In this document: positions 26,373 through 33,011 of the stretch, one piece after another | Layout of the letters: each line of letters opens with the position of its first letter | How positions within the stretch are numbered: position 1 is the stretch's first letter | Source of the DNA: Flavobacteriaceae bacterium | GTDB lineage: Bacteria; Bacteroidota; Bacteroidia; Flavobacteriales; Flavobacteriaceae | Reading direction: 5' to 3' | DNA length: 64,000 bases | Assembly: GCA_013043685.1 (NCBI GenBank) | Contig: JABDNT010000018.1 | Span: 1 to 64,000 of the forward strand | The notes under the pieces: model-generated | Database searches by the model: none | The model's input: only the letters and a program-made list of their open reading frames with translations | Told to the model about the DNA's origin: nothing | Position numbers and translations under genes: made by a program

Positions 26373-27713
26373 ATGATGCAATGGGAAGAGCTGCTTTCGC
26401 TCCGAAAGCACGGGGACACAAAGAAGAGGATTCGAAATGAAGAAAACCTGACCAGGAGTGGATTTGAAGTAGATTTTGACCGCATAATTTTCTCTGCTGC
26501 CTTCCGAAGCCTCCAGGATAAGACCCAGGTGATACCATTATCCAAAACTTCATTTGTTCATACCCGGTTAACCCATAGCCTCGAGGTATCGGTTGTAGGA
26601 CGTTCCCTGGGACGACAAGTAGGAAGTGCCATTATTGAGAAGCATCCCTATTTGCGTAAAATACATGGTTACGAAGTAAATGATTTTGGTGCTATAGTAG
26701 CAGCTGCCGCACTGGCCCATGATATAGGCAATCCCCCCTTCGGGCATAGCGGGGAAAAGGCTATTGGTGATTATTTTAAAAATGGAAAAGGTAGAAGATT
26801 CATGGAGTCAATGTCTGAAAAGGAGTACCAGGACCTCATCGATTTTGAAGGAAATGCCAACGGGTTTAAAATTCTCACAGAGACAAAGAATGGCGTCAAA
26901 GGAGGGTTGAGATTGACCTATGCAACCCTTGGGGCCTTTACGAAATACCCCAAAGAATCTCTTCCTAAGAAACCAACCGCTCATATTGCGGATAAGAAAT
27001 TCGGATTTTTTCAGGGTGATAAGAGCTTCTTTGATGAGGTGGCTAAAAACCTGGGATTGATCTCCAGGGGGAATTCAGGAGATCTGAGTTATTGCCGGCA
27101 TCCTTTAGCCTATCTTGTTGAAGCAGCCGACGACATTTGTTATACGATCATCGATTTCGAAGATGGTATTAACTTGGGCTGGATCACAGAGGAAACCGCG
27201 CTTGAATATCTTATCAATCTTGTTAAAGACCGGATAAATACAGATAATTATACCGCCCTTACCCAAACCAAAGATCGCCTCGCGTATTTACGTTCCCTGG
27301 CCATTGGTACATTGATATCGGAAGCAGTAGATGTATTCATTGCGAATGAAAATGCCATGCTGAACGGGACCTTTGAAGACGACCTGTTGTCACACAGCAG
27401 ATACAAGGCACAAATAGATGATATCATTTCAGAGAGTATACAAAAGATCTATAAGAGTTCCGAAGTAGTGGATAAGGAGATCGCGGGATATAATATTCTT
27501 AATACACTGTTAGATGGTTTTACAACGGCCTGTGAGAATCATTACAAAGGACAAGCGACTCATTATGATTCTTTACTTCTGAGGAGCCTGGACACACCAC
27601 TTCCTGCTGAAGCTTCGGTATATGAGTACACCATGTTCTGTTGCAGCTATATTTCAATGCTTACCGATGGAAATGCCTTGCAGTTGTTTCAGAAGATAAA
27701 GGGACATCTTTAA
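26373..27713 (+). CDS. dgt: dNTP triphosphohydrolase (dGTPase, HD domain)
   Basis: 446 aa. The HD metal-binding motifs are R65-L-T-H68 in TRLTHSLEVS and H116-D117 in ALAHDIGNPPFGH. The N-terminal DFDRIIFSAAFRSLQDKTQV is a family signature, and AYLVEAADDICYTIIDFEDG supplies the later acidic ligand. It cleaves dNTPs to deoxynucleosides and triphosphate, controlling the dNTP pool opposite to NrdAB and dCMP deaminase. The family includes regulated, multi-dNTP enzymes, so strict dGTP preference is not assured. It overlaps the convergent dxs gene by 4 bp. Confidence 0.92.
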   Translation: MMQWEELLSLRKHGDTKKRIRNEENLTRSGFEVDFDRIIFSAAFRSLQDKTQVIPLSKTSFVHTRLTHSLEVSVVGRSLGRQVGSAIIEKHPYLRKIHGYEVNDFGAIVAAAALAHDIGNPPFGHSGEKAIGDYFKNGKGRRFMESMSEKEYQDLIDFEGNANGFKILTETKNGVKGGLRLTYATLGAFTKYPKESLPKKPTAHIADKKFGFFQGDKSFFDEVAKNLGLISRGNSGDLSYCRHPLAYLVEAADDICYTIIDFEDGINLGWITEETALEYLINLVKDRINTDNYTALTQTKDRLAYLRSLAIGTLISEAVDVFIANENAMLNGTFEDDLLSHSRYKAQIDDIISESIQKIYKSSEVVDKEIAGYNILNTLLDGFTTACENHYKGQATHYDSLLLRSLDTPLPAEASVYEYTMFCCSYISMLTDGNALQLFQKIKGHL

Positions 27714-29482
27714 AGCAGAGATGTTATAACCTCTCTAATTTTATCTGAAGAAATTCCGGCGAGGTGATGTAACTCCTCAACACTTCCATGTTCCGGAAAT
27801 TCATCTTGAATACCTATAATTCGCAAATTGTTCTTATAGCTATTGCCAGCAGCAAATTCTGCAACCGCACTTCCAAAGCCACCGGCTGCGACACCGTCCT
27901 CGATGGTAATCACGGTATGGTAATTTCCGAAGATCTCGTGTAACAAGGAATCGTCCAATGGTTTTACAAAACACATATCGAAGTGACCAATCTTCTCATT
28001 CTCTAAAATCCCTGATATCGCTTCCGTGACATTGATCGCCATATTTCCAATGGAAAGGATTGCGATTTCCGAACCCTCTTTAAGCATCTGCCCTTTCCCA
28101 ATTTCAACAGCTGTAAATTCCTTTCGCCAATCAACAATATTACCTCTTCCCCTGGGATATCTGATAGCGATAGGATGATCGAGGCCGAGTTGTGCAGTAT
28201 ACAGAAGATTCCTTAGTTCAATTTCATTGGAAGGAGCGGCCAGGATCAGGTTTGGGACACATCGCAAATAGGCAAGATCGAAAATTCCGTGATGTGTTGC
28301 GCCGTCCTCACCAACAATGCCAGCCCTGTCCAGGCAAAATATAACCGGTAGATCCTGCAGGCAAACATCATGGATCACCTGGTCGTAAGCCCGTTGCAGG
28401 AAAGTAGAATAGATATTACAAAAAACTACCATTCCCTGGGTAGCAAGGCCCGCAGCAAAAGTGACCGCATGCTGTTCGGCTATACCTACATCGAATGCAC
28501 GAGTTGGAAATACGTCCATCATATATTTCAACGAACTGCCGGTTGGCATTGCGGGAGTGATCCCAACAATCTTCTCGTTCTTCCTGGCTAGTTCAACTAA
28601 GGATTTCCCGAATACATCCTGGAATTTTGGTGGCATACCACTTGTATCCCTGGGGAAAAGATCACCCGTTTTAGCATCAAATTTTCCCGGTGCATGGTAC
28701 TTCACCTGATCTACTTCGGCTTGTCGCAGACCTTTGCCTTTGGTGGTTATTATATGAAGGAGTTTTGGCCCTTCCACGTTTTTTAATCGTTCCAGTTCAG
28801 ATACGAGGCTATCAATATCGTGACCGTCCAGAGGGCCACTATATTTAAAGTTTAAGGCTTCAAAGATATTATCGGTATCAGGGGCATTATCCAAGGTTAC
28901 TTTGGTGAGATAATCCTTCAGGGATCCCACGCTTGGGTCGATGCCTATGGCGTTGTCATTTAAGATCACCAATAGATTTGTATTGGTAACACCGGCATGA
29001 TTAAGGGCTTCGAAAGCCATCCCGCTTGCAATGGAGGCATCACCCACCACGGCAATATGCTGCCTGTGGGCAGCATTTGTCAATTGCGCAGCAATTGCCA
29101 TTCCCAGTGCAGCGGAAATTGCCGTGGAGCTGTGGCCTGTTCCAAAAGTATCGTACTCACTTTCCTCACGCCTGGGGAAGCCACTAAGGCCTCCTAGTTT
29201 TCTATTCGTTTGAAATTGATCCCGTCTGCCTGTCAGGATTTTATGTCCGTAGGCCTGGTGTCCTACATCCCAGACCAGCTGATCATCGGGAGTATTAAAG
29301 ACATAGTGGAGGGCTATAGTAAGTTCAACTACGCCCAGGCTTGCCCCTAAATGTCCTTCTTTAGCTGCAACGATATGGATAACGAAGTCGCGCAGTTCGG
29401 CAGCCAGTTGAGGTAATTTTTCCTTCTGAAGCTTCCTAAGGTCTGATGGAAATTGGATGCTATCTAGCAGAGTATTCGACAC
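27710..29482 (-). CDS. dxs: 1-deoxy-D-xylulose-5-phosphate synthase
   Basis: 590 aa, at the short end for DXS. ThDP-binding motif G147-D-A-S with N175/N177 (VVGDASIASG, NDNAIG) and the early catalytic region GHLGASLGVVEL. The middle domain has DVGIAEQHAVTFAAGLA and FCLDRAGIVGEDGATHHG, the C-terminal domain EDGVAAGGFGSAVAEF. It condenses pyruvate with glyceraldehyde 3-phosphate in the first step of the MEP isoprenoid pathway, feeding the polyprenyl synthase at 44209. The start is GTG at 29482, placed 4 nt after a TATCTTTG promoter element, so the message may be leaderless. Confidence 0.95.
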   Translation of the reverse strand: MSNTLLDSIQFPSDLRKLQKEKLPQLAAELRDFVIHIVAAKEGHLGASLGVVELTIALHYVFNTPDDQLVWDVGHQAYGHKILTGRRDQFQTNRKLGGLSGFPRREESEYDTFGTGHSSTAISAALGMAIAAQLTNAAHRQHIAVVGDASIASGMAFEALNHAGVTNTNLLVILNDNAIGIDPSVGSLKDYLTKVTLDNAPDTDNIFEALNFKYSGPLDGHDIDSLVSELERLKNVEGPKLLHIITTKGKGLRQAEVDQVKYHAPGKFDAKTGDLFPRDTSGMPPKFQDVFGKSLVELARKNEKIVGITPAMPTGSSLKYMMDVFPTRAFDVGIAEQHAVTFAAGLATQGMVVFCNIYSTFLQRAYDQVIHDVCLQDLPVIFCLDRAGIVGEDGATHHGIFDLAYLRCVPNLILAAPSNEIELRNLLYTAQLGLDHPIAIRYPRGRGNIVDWRKEFTAVEIGKGQMLKEGSEIAILSIGNMAINVTEAISGILENEKIGHFDMCFVKPLDDSLLHEIFGNYHTVITIEDGVAAGGFGSAVAEFAAGNSYKNNLRIIGIQDEFPEHGSVEELHHLAGISSDKIREVITSLL

Positions 29483-29486
29483 CGAA

Positions 29487-29494
29487 CAAAGATA
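29487..29494 (-). promoter_or_regulatory. Promoter -7 element of dxs
   Basis: TATCTTTG on the minus strand, an exact TAnnTTTG match, ends 4 nt before the GTG start of dxs. This predicts a transcript with little or no leader. A -33 TTG is not evident. Confidence 0.45.
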
Positions 29495-29514
29495 CGGTAT
29501 GAAATTGTATATTT

Positions 29515-29554
29515 GAGTTTAGGAGTTTAGGAGTTTAGGAGTTTAGGAGTTTAG
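29515..29554 (+). repeat. Five perfect tandem copies of GAGTTTAG
   Basis: The 8-bp unit GAGTTTAG repeats without error from 29515 to 29554. One more copy lies at 29572-29579, inside codons 2-5 of the following four-helix-bundle gene. The array is G-rich on the plus strand. It fills most of the 83-bp gap between dxs and that gene. Slippage-prone arrays of this kind can change length easily. Confidence 0.95.
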
Positions 29555-29565
29555 GCACCAGTTGT

Positions 29566-29931
29566 ATGAAAGAGTTTAGTTTTGAAAAACTAATCGTTTG
29601 GCAGAAATCAAGGAAATTAGCCAAAACGGTATATAGCATCACAAAACAGTTTCCAACGGAGGAGAGATTCGGATTAATCAGTCAAATGCGAAGATCCGCA
29701 ATATCCATTTGTTCTAATATTGCCGAAGGAAGTGGTCGAAATTCGTCTAAGGACCAGGCGCGATTTACGGAAATAGCATATGGATCGGCACTTGAATTAT
29801 TAAATCAACTAATTATTTCTTCAGACATGGGATTTATAGAGGAAGAGGAATTAAGCCAGCTTAGAGTTGAAGTTTCGGAAATAACGTCAATGCTAAATGG
29901 CTTGAGAAACTCCCAAACTAGTAAAAGCTAA
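29566..29931 (+). CDS. Four-helix-bundle protein of the S23/IVP (Avd-like) family
   Basis: 121 aa, all helical. Family features are FEKLIVWQKSRKLAKTVYSI at the N-terminus, FGLISQMRRSAISICSNIAEG (helix 2) and ARFTEIAYGSALELLNQLII (helix 3). Relatives occur in insertions within 23S rRNA genes, and the Avd protein of diversity-generating retroelements has the same fold and binds RNA. No rRNA gene or reverse transcriptase is in the window. The stop codon TAA is the start of a TAACC repeat array, and the start lies 11 bp after the GAGTTTAG array. Function is not known; nucleic-acid binding is a reasonable inference from the fold. Confidence 0.85.
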   Translation: MKEFSFEKLIVWQKSRKLAKTVYSITKQFPTEERFGLISQMRRSAISICSNIAEGSGRNSSKDQARFTEIAYGSALELLNQLIISSDMGFIEEEELSQLRVEVSEITSMLNGLRNSQTSKS

Positions 29932-29991
29932 CCTTATAACCTTATAACCCATAACCCATAACCCATAACCTATAACCTATAACCTTTAACC
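29929..29991 (+). repeat. TAACC-ended heptamer/octamer tandem array
   Basis: Consecutive units all end in TAACC: TAACC, TTATAACC twice, CATAACC three times, TATAACC twice, then TTTAACC. The first TAA is the stop codon of the four-helix-bundle gene. The array is C-rich on the plus strand, the opposite of the G-rich array before the gene. It lies just before the TadA-like gene, which starts at 30006. Confidence 0.95.
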
Positions 29992-30005
29992 AAATCAAGC
30001 ATTTA

Positions 30006-30455
30006 ATGATCAATCCGTTTGACGATACATATTTCATGAAAAAAGCACTTCAGGAAGCTGAAGCTGCTTATGATAAAGGTGAAATTCCCATTGGTGCGGT
30101 GGTGGTGATCAACGACAGAATTATTGCGCGGGCTCATAACCTAACCGAAACCTTAAATGATGTAACTGCTCATGCTGAAATGCAGGCCATTACGGCTGCC
30201 GCGAATTTCCTTGGAGGAAAGTACCTTAAGGATTGTACCCTTTACGTCACAATCGAACCTTGCCAGATGTGCGCAGGGGCTTTGTATTGGAGTCAGATTT
30301 CAAAGATTATCTATGGAGCCAGAGATGAGCAAAGGGGTTGTATTAAAATGAAAACCAAGCTTCATCCGAAAACTGTAATGAAAGGAGGTATTCTTAAGGA
30401 AGAATCTTCAGAAATCTTAAAGCGGTTTTTTATCGAGAAGAGAAACTTAAATTAA
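30006..30455 (+). CDS. TadA-like nucleoside/tRNA adenosine deaminase
   Basis: 149 aa, CDA fold with zinc motif H56-A-E58 (TAHAEMQAITAA) and P85-C-x-x-C89 (EPCQMCAGALYW). The preceding GEIPIGAVVVINDRIIARAHN and following SKIIYGARDEQRGC are typical of TadA, which makes inosine at position 34 of tRNA-Arg(ACG). Some members of this subfamily deaminate guanine or other bases instead. The gene stands alone. Its upstream region is formed largely by the TAACC array, so the array may influence its expression. Confidence 0.9.
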   Translation: MINPFDDTYFMKKALQEAEAAYDKGEIPIGAVVVINDRIIARAHNLTETLNDVTAHAEMQAITAAANFLGGKYLKDCTLYVTIEPCQMCAGALYWSQISKIIYGARDEQRGCIKMKTKLHPKTVMKGGILKEESSEILKRFFIEKRNLN

Positions 30456-30464
30456 TTTTTGGTC

Positions 30465-30494
30465 AAAAAAAAACTCCGGAGCATAACTCCGGAG
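30465..30494 (-). terminator. Terminator of the cold shock gene
   Basis: CTCCGGAG at 30474-30481 and 30487-30494 pair to a hairpin with a 5-nt loop. On the minus strand this is followed by nine T. Each arm is itself a perfect palindrome. No T run follows on the plus side. Confidence 0.85.
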
Positions 30495-30521
30495 CAATAA
30501 ATCAGTTAGTTGCGATATATC

Positions 30522-30719
30522 TTATTCATGGATTACGCGCACTTGTGCCGCAACCATTCCTTTGCGTCCTTCTTCTTCTACGTACTCTACTTTATCGCCT
30601 TCGTTAAGGGCTTCACCGTTTAGACCGGTAACATGAACAAAGATGTCCTTACCAGTTTCATCGTTAGTAATAAATCCGTAGCCTTTTGATTCGTTAAAAA
30701 ACTTTACTGTACCTTCCAT
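30522..30719 (-). CDS. Cold shock domain protein (CspA family)
   Basis: 65 aa, a single cold shock domain. RNP1 is KGYGFI (residues about 12-17) and RNP2 is DIFVHVTGL (about 25-33), the single-stranded nucleic acid binding face. It starts MEGTVKFFNESKGYGFI. These proteins act as RNA chaperones in the cytoplasm. It is monocistronic with its own promoter (TACCTTTG on the minus strand, 30749-30756) and a strong terminator. Confidence 0.95.
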   Translation of the reverse strand: MEGTVKFFNESKGYGFITNDETGKDIFVHVTGLNGEALNEGDKVEYVEEEGRKGMVAAQVRVIHE

Positions 30720-30748
30720 TGTAATAAAAAAATAAATTAATAATGGTT

Positions 30749-30756
30749 CAAAGGTA
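30749..30756 (-). promoter_or_regulatory. Promoter -7 element of the cold shock gene
   Basis: TACCTTTG on the minus strand matches TAnnTTTG and would give a leader of about 25 nt, which is short for a classical cold shock gene. Confidence 0.45.
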
Positions 30757-30814
30757 CAAGATTATTCATGTGGTAGGTAAGTAAATTGTAACATTTTTTA
30801 AAAAACGGCCTGAT

Positions 30815-31060
30815 TTACAGTTTTTTCCTACGGCCTTCTTTCCGCATTTTATCAATGTTCTCTTTGGTGAGCATATAATCCTTCATACTGCGATTTTTCC
30901 AACGATGATAAATGAAGAAAGGCATCCATAGAAAGAAAAGTACGGCGATCGAAATACCGATGCAGAATTCTCCGGTTTTAGGATCTGCCTCACGTACACT
31001 GAAGCCATATATGGCTGTGCCCAAAATGATCAGGAATGATATAGACAGAAAATATTTCAT
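30815..31060 (-). CDS. Small two-helix membrane protein downstream of aspS
   Basis: 81 aa, unrecognised. Two membrane segments (residues about 4-20 and 34-52) are separated by a short acidic loop (READPKTGEF), and the C-terminus is strongly basic (KENIDKMRKEGRRKKL). It begins 20 bp after the aspS stop on the same strand and is likely cotranscribed. The hydrophobic plan and the clean reading frame support a real gene. Function is unknown. Confidence 0.65.
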   Translation of the reverse strand: MKYFLSISFLIILGTAIYGFSVREADPKTGEFCIGISIAVLFFLWMPFFIYHRWKNRSMKDYMLTKENIDKMRKEGRRKKL

Positions 31061-31080
31061 ATTTCGTTAGTGCTGGACTT

Positions 31081-32829
31081 CTAAAAATTCAGCTTTATAT
31101 GAAGTTCTTTCAGCTGTTCAGAATCGATTGGAGCCGGTGCATCGATCATCACGTCTCTACCTGCATTATTCTTTGGAAAGGCGATGAAGTCGCGAATAGT
31201 TTCCTGCCCCCCTAAAATGGCTACTAATCGGTCTAGACCGAAAGCTATTCCACCATGTGGCGGTGCGCCATATTCGAAAGCATCCATTAGGAATCCGAAT
31301 TGGGCCCGTGCTTCTTCGGGTGTAAATCCGAGGTAATCGAACATCTTGGATTGTATCTCTTTATCGTGAATACGAATGGATCCACCTCCTATCTCATTAC
31401 CGTTAAGTACCAGGTCGTACGCATTAGCCTTCACTTTACCAGGATCAGTTTCTAATAACTCCATTTGCCCTGGTTTGGGTGATGTGAAAGGGTGATGCAT
31501 CGCATGATATCGTTCAGTCTCTTCATCCCATTCCAATAGAGGAAAATCAACTACCCAAAGAGGGGCGAATTCATCTGCCTTCCTCAGTCCCATGCGTTCT
31601 GCCAGTTCCATTCGTAATGCACTTAGCTGAGCCCTGGTTTTATCAATTTCGCCAGATAGTACACAGATGAGGTCACCTGGTTCTGCACCGGTCACGCCGG
31701 CCCATTTCGCCAGATCTTCCTGGTTGTAAAACTTATCCACAGAAGATTTAAAGGAACCGTCTTCATTACAACGCACATATACCATTCCCTTAGCGCCGAT
31801 CTGAGGGCGTCTCACCCAGTCGACAAGTTTGTCAATCTCCTTTCTGGAGTAGCTGTTTCCTCCGGGAACCGCTATTCCCACGACCAATTCAGCCGAATTA
31901 AAGATATTGAAATCCCTATGCTGGGCTACTTCGTTCAATTCGCCGAATTCCATACCAAAACGAATATCCGGTTTATCATTTCCATAACGTCTTAATGCCT
32001 CGTCAAAGGTCATTCTTGGGAATTTTCCTACTTCAACACCATTAATTTCTTTCAATAAGTGCCTCGTTAGCCCTTCAAAAGTAGTGAGGACATCTTCCTG
32101 CTCTACAAAGGCCATTTCACAGTCTATCTGTGTGAACTCGGGTTGACGGTCAGCTCGCAGATCCTCATCCCTGAAACATTTCACTATCTGAAAATATTTA
32201 TCCATGCCGCCAATCATAAGCAGCTGCTTAAAAGTTTGAGGTGACTGCGGCAAGGCGTAAAACTGTCCTTGATTCATTCGGGAAGGAACCACAAAATCAC
32301 GTGCTCCTTCCGGAGTAGATTTTATCAAGTAGGGTGTTTCAATTTCAACAAAACTCTTACCTGATAGGTAATTTCTTACAGCCATGGTGACTTTGTGACG
32401 GAAAACAAGATTTTCTCTTACAGCTTCACGACGGATATCGAGATACCGGTACTTCATCCGAAGGTCTTCCCCGCCATCCGTTTCATTTTCTATGGTAAAT
32501 GGGGGTGTTAATGATGCATTTAGAACTGTTAGTTCCTTTACCAGAATTTCAATCTCGCCGGTAGGTATATTCGGATTTTTGGACTCTCGTTCTATAACAG
32601 TACCTGTAACCTGAACCACGAATTCGCGTCCTAATGCTGAGGCTGCCTCCATTATGGGTTTCGGACTGCGATCTTCGTCGAAGATAAGTTGTGTGATTCC
32701 ATAGCGATCACGAAGATCTACCCAGATCATGAATCCTTTATCACGGGTTTTTTGTACCCATCCGGCCAGGGTAACCTCTTTGTTTATGTCGTCAGCGCGT
32801 AGCTGTCCGTTTGTATGCGTTCTGTACAT
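31081..32829 (-). CDS. aspS: Aspartyl-tRNA synthetase
   Basis: 582 aa, bacterial-type class II synthetase. The N-terminal OB-fold (residues 1-about 105) has [20 protein letters not shown] for anticodon binding. Motif 2 is [18 protein letters not shown] and motif 3 is [15 protein letters not shown] near the C-terminus. A bacterial GAD insert lies between them. It charges tRNA-Asp in the cytoplasm. The minus-strand TACCTTTG at 32855-32862 is a good promoter candidate with about 20 nt of leader. Confidence 0.97.
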   Translation of the reverse strand: MYRTHTNGQLRADDINKEVTLAGWVQKTRDKGFMIWVDLRDRYGITQLIFDEDRSPKPIMEAASALGREFVVQVTGTVIERESKNPNIPTGEIEILVKELTVLNASLTPPFTIENETDGGEDLRMKYRYLDIRREAVRENLVFRHKVTMAVRNYLSGKSFVEIETPYLIKSTPEGARDFVVPSRMNQGQFYALPQSPQTFKQLLMIGGMDKYFQIVKCFRDEDLRADRQPEFTQIDCEMAFVEQEDVLTTFEGLTRHLLKEINGVEVGKFPRMTFDEALRRYGNDKPDIRFGMEFGELNEVAQHRDFNIFNSAELVVGIAVPGGNSYSRKEIDKLVDWVRRPQIGAKGMVYVRCNEDGSFKSSVDKFYNQEDLAKWAGVTGAEPGDLICVLSGEIDKTRAQLSALRMELAERMGLRKADEFAPLWVVDFPLLEWDEETERYHAMHHPFTSPKPGQMELLETDPGKVKANAYDLVLNGNEIGGGSIRIHDKEIQSKMFDYLGFTPEEARAQFGFLMDAFEYGAPPHGGIAFGLDRLVAILGGQETIRDFIAFPKNNAGRDVMIDAPAPIDSEQLKELHIKLNF

Positions 32830-32854
32830 GTTTGCACCATAAAATTTATGGACG

Positions 32855-32862
32855 CAAAGGTA
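32855..32862 (-). promoter_or_regulatory. Promoter -7 element of aspS
   Basis: TACCTTTG on the minus strand, exact TAnnTTTG match, 25 nt before the aspS ATG. Confidence 0.45.
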
Positions 32863-33011
32863 AGAAGTAATTGAGTATTGCTATCTATAAATGAAAGATT
32901 ATTGGTATGATTGTCAAATCATTTAAATATATTTATAGAATATCCTGATTTAATAATTTATTTTCATGAAAACTTTATTAATTTTAAAAACTTAACAAAA
33001 ACTTAAACATT

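Noticed and set aside
29566..29931. Diversity-generating retroelement around the Avd-like gene
   Set aside because: No reverse transcriptase gene, template repeat or variable repeat pair is seen within the window.
29929..29991. CRISPR array
   Set aside because: Units are 7-8 bp, contiguous and without spacers, and there are no cas genes. It is a simple tandem array.
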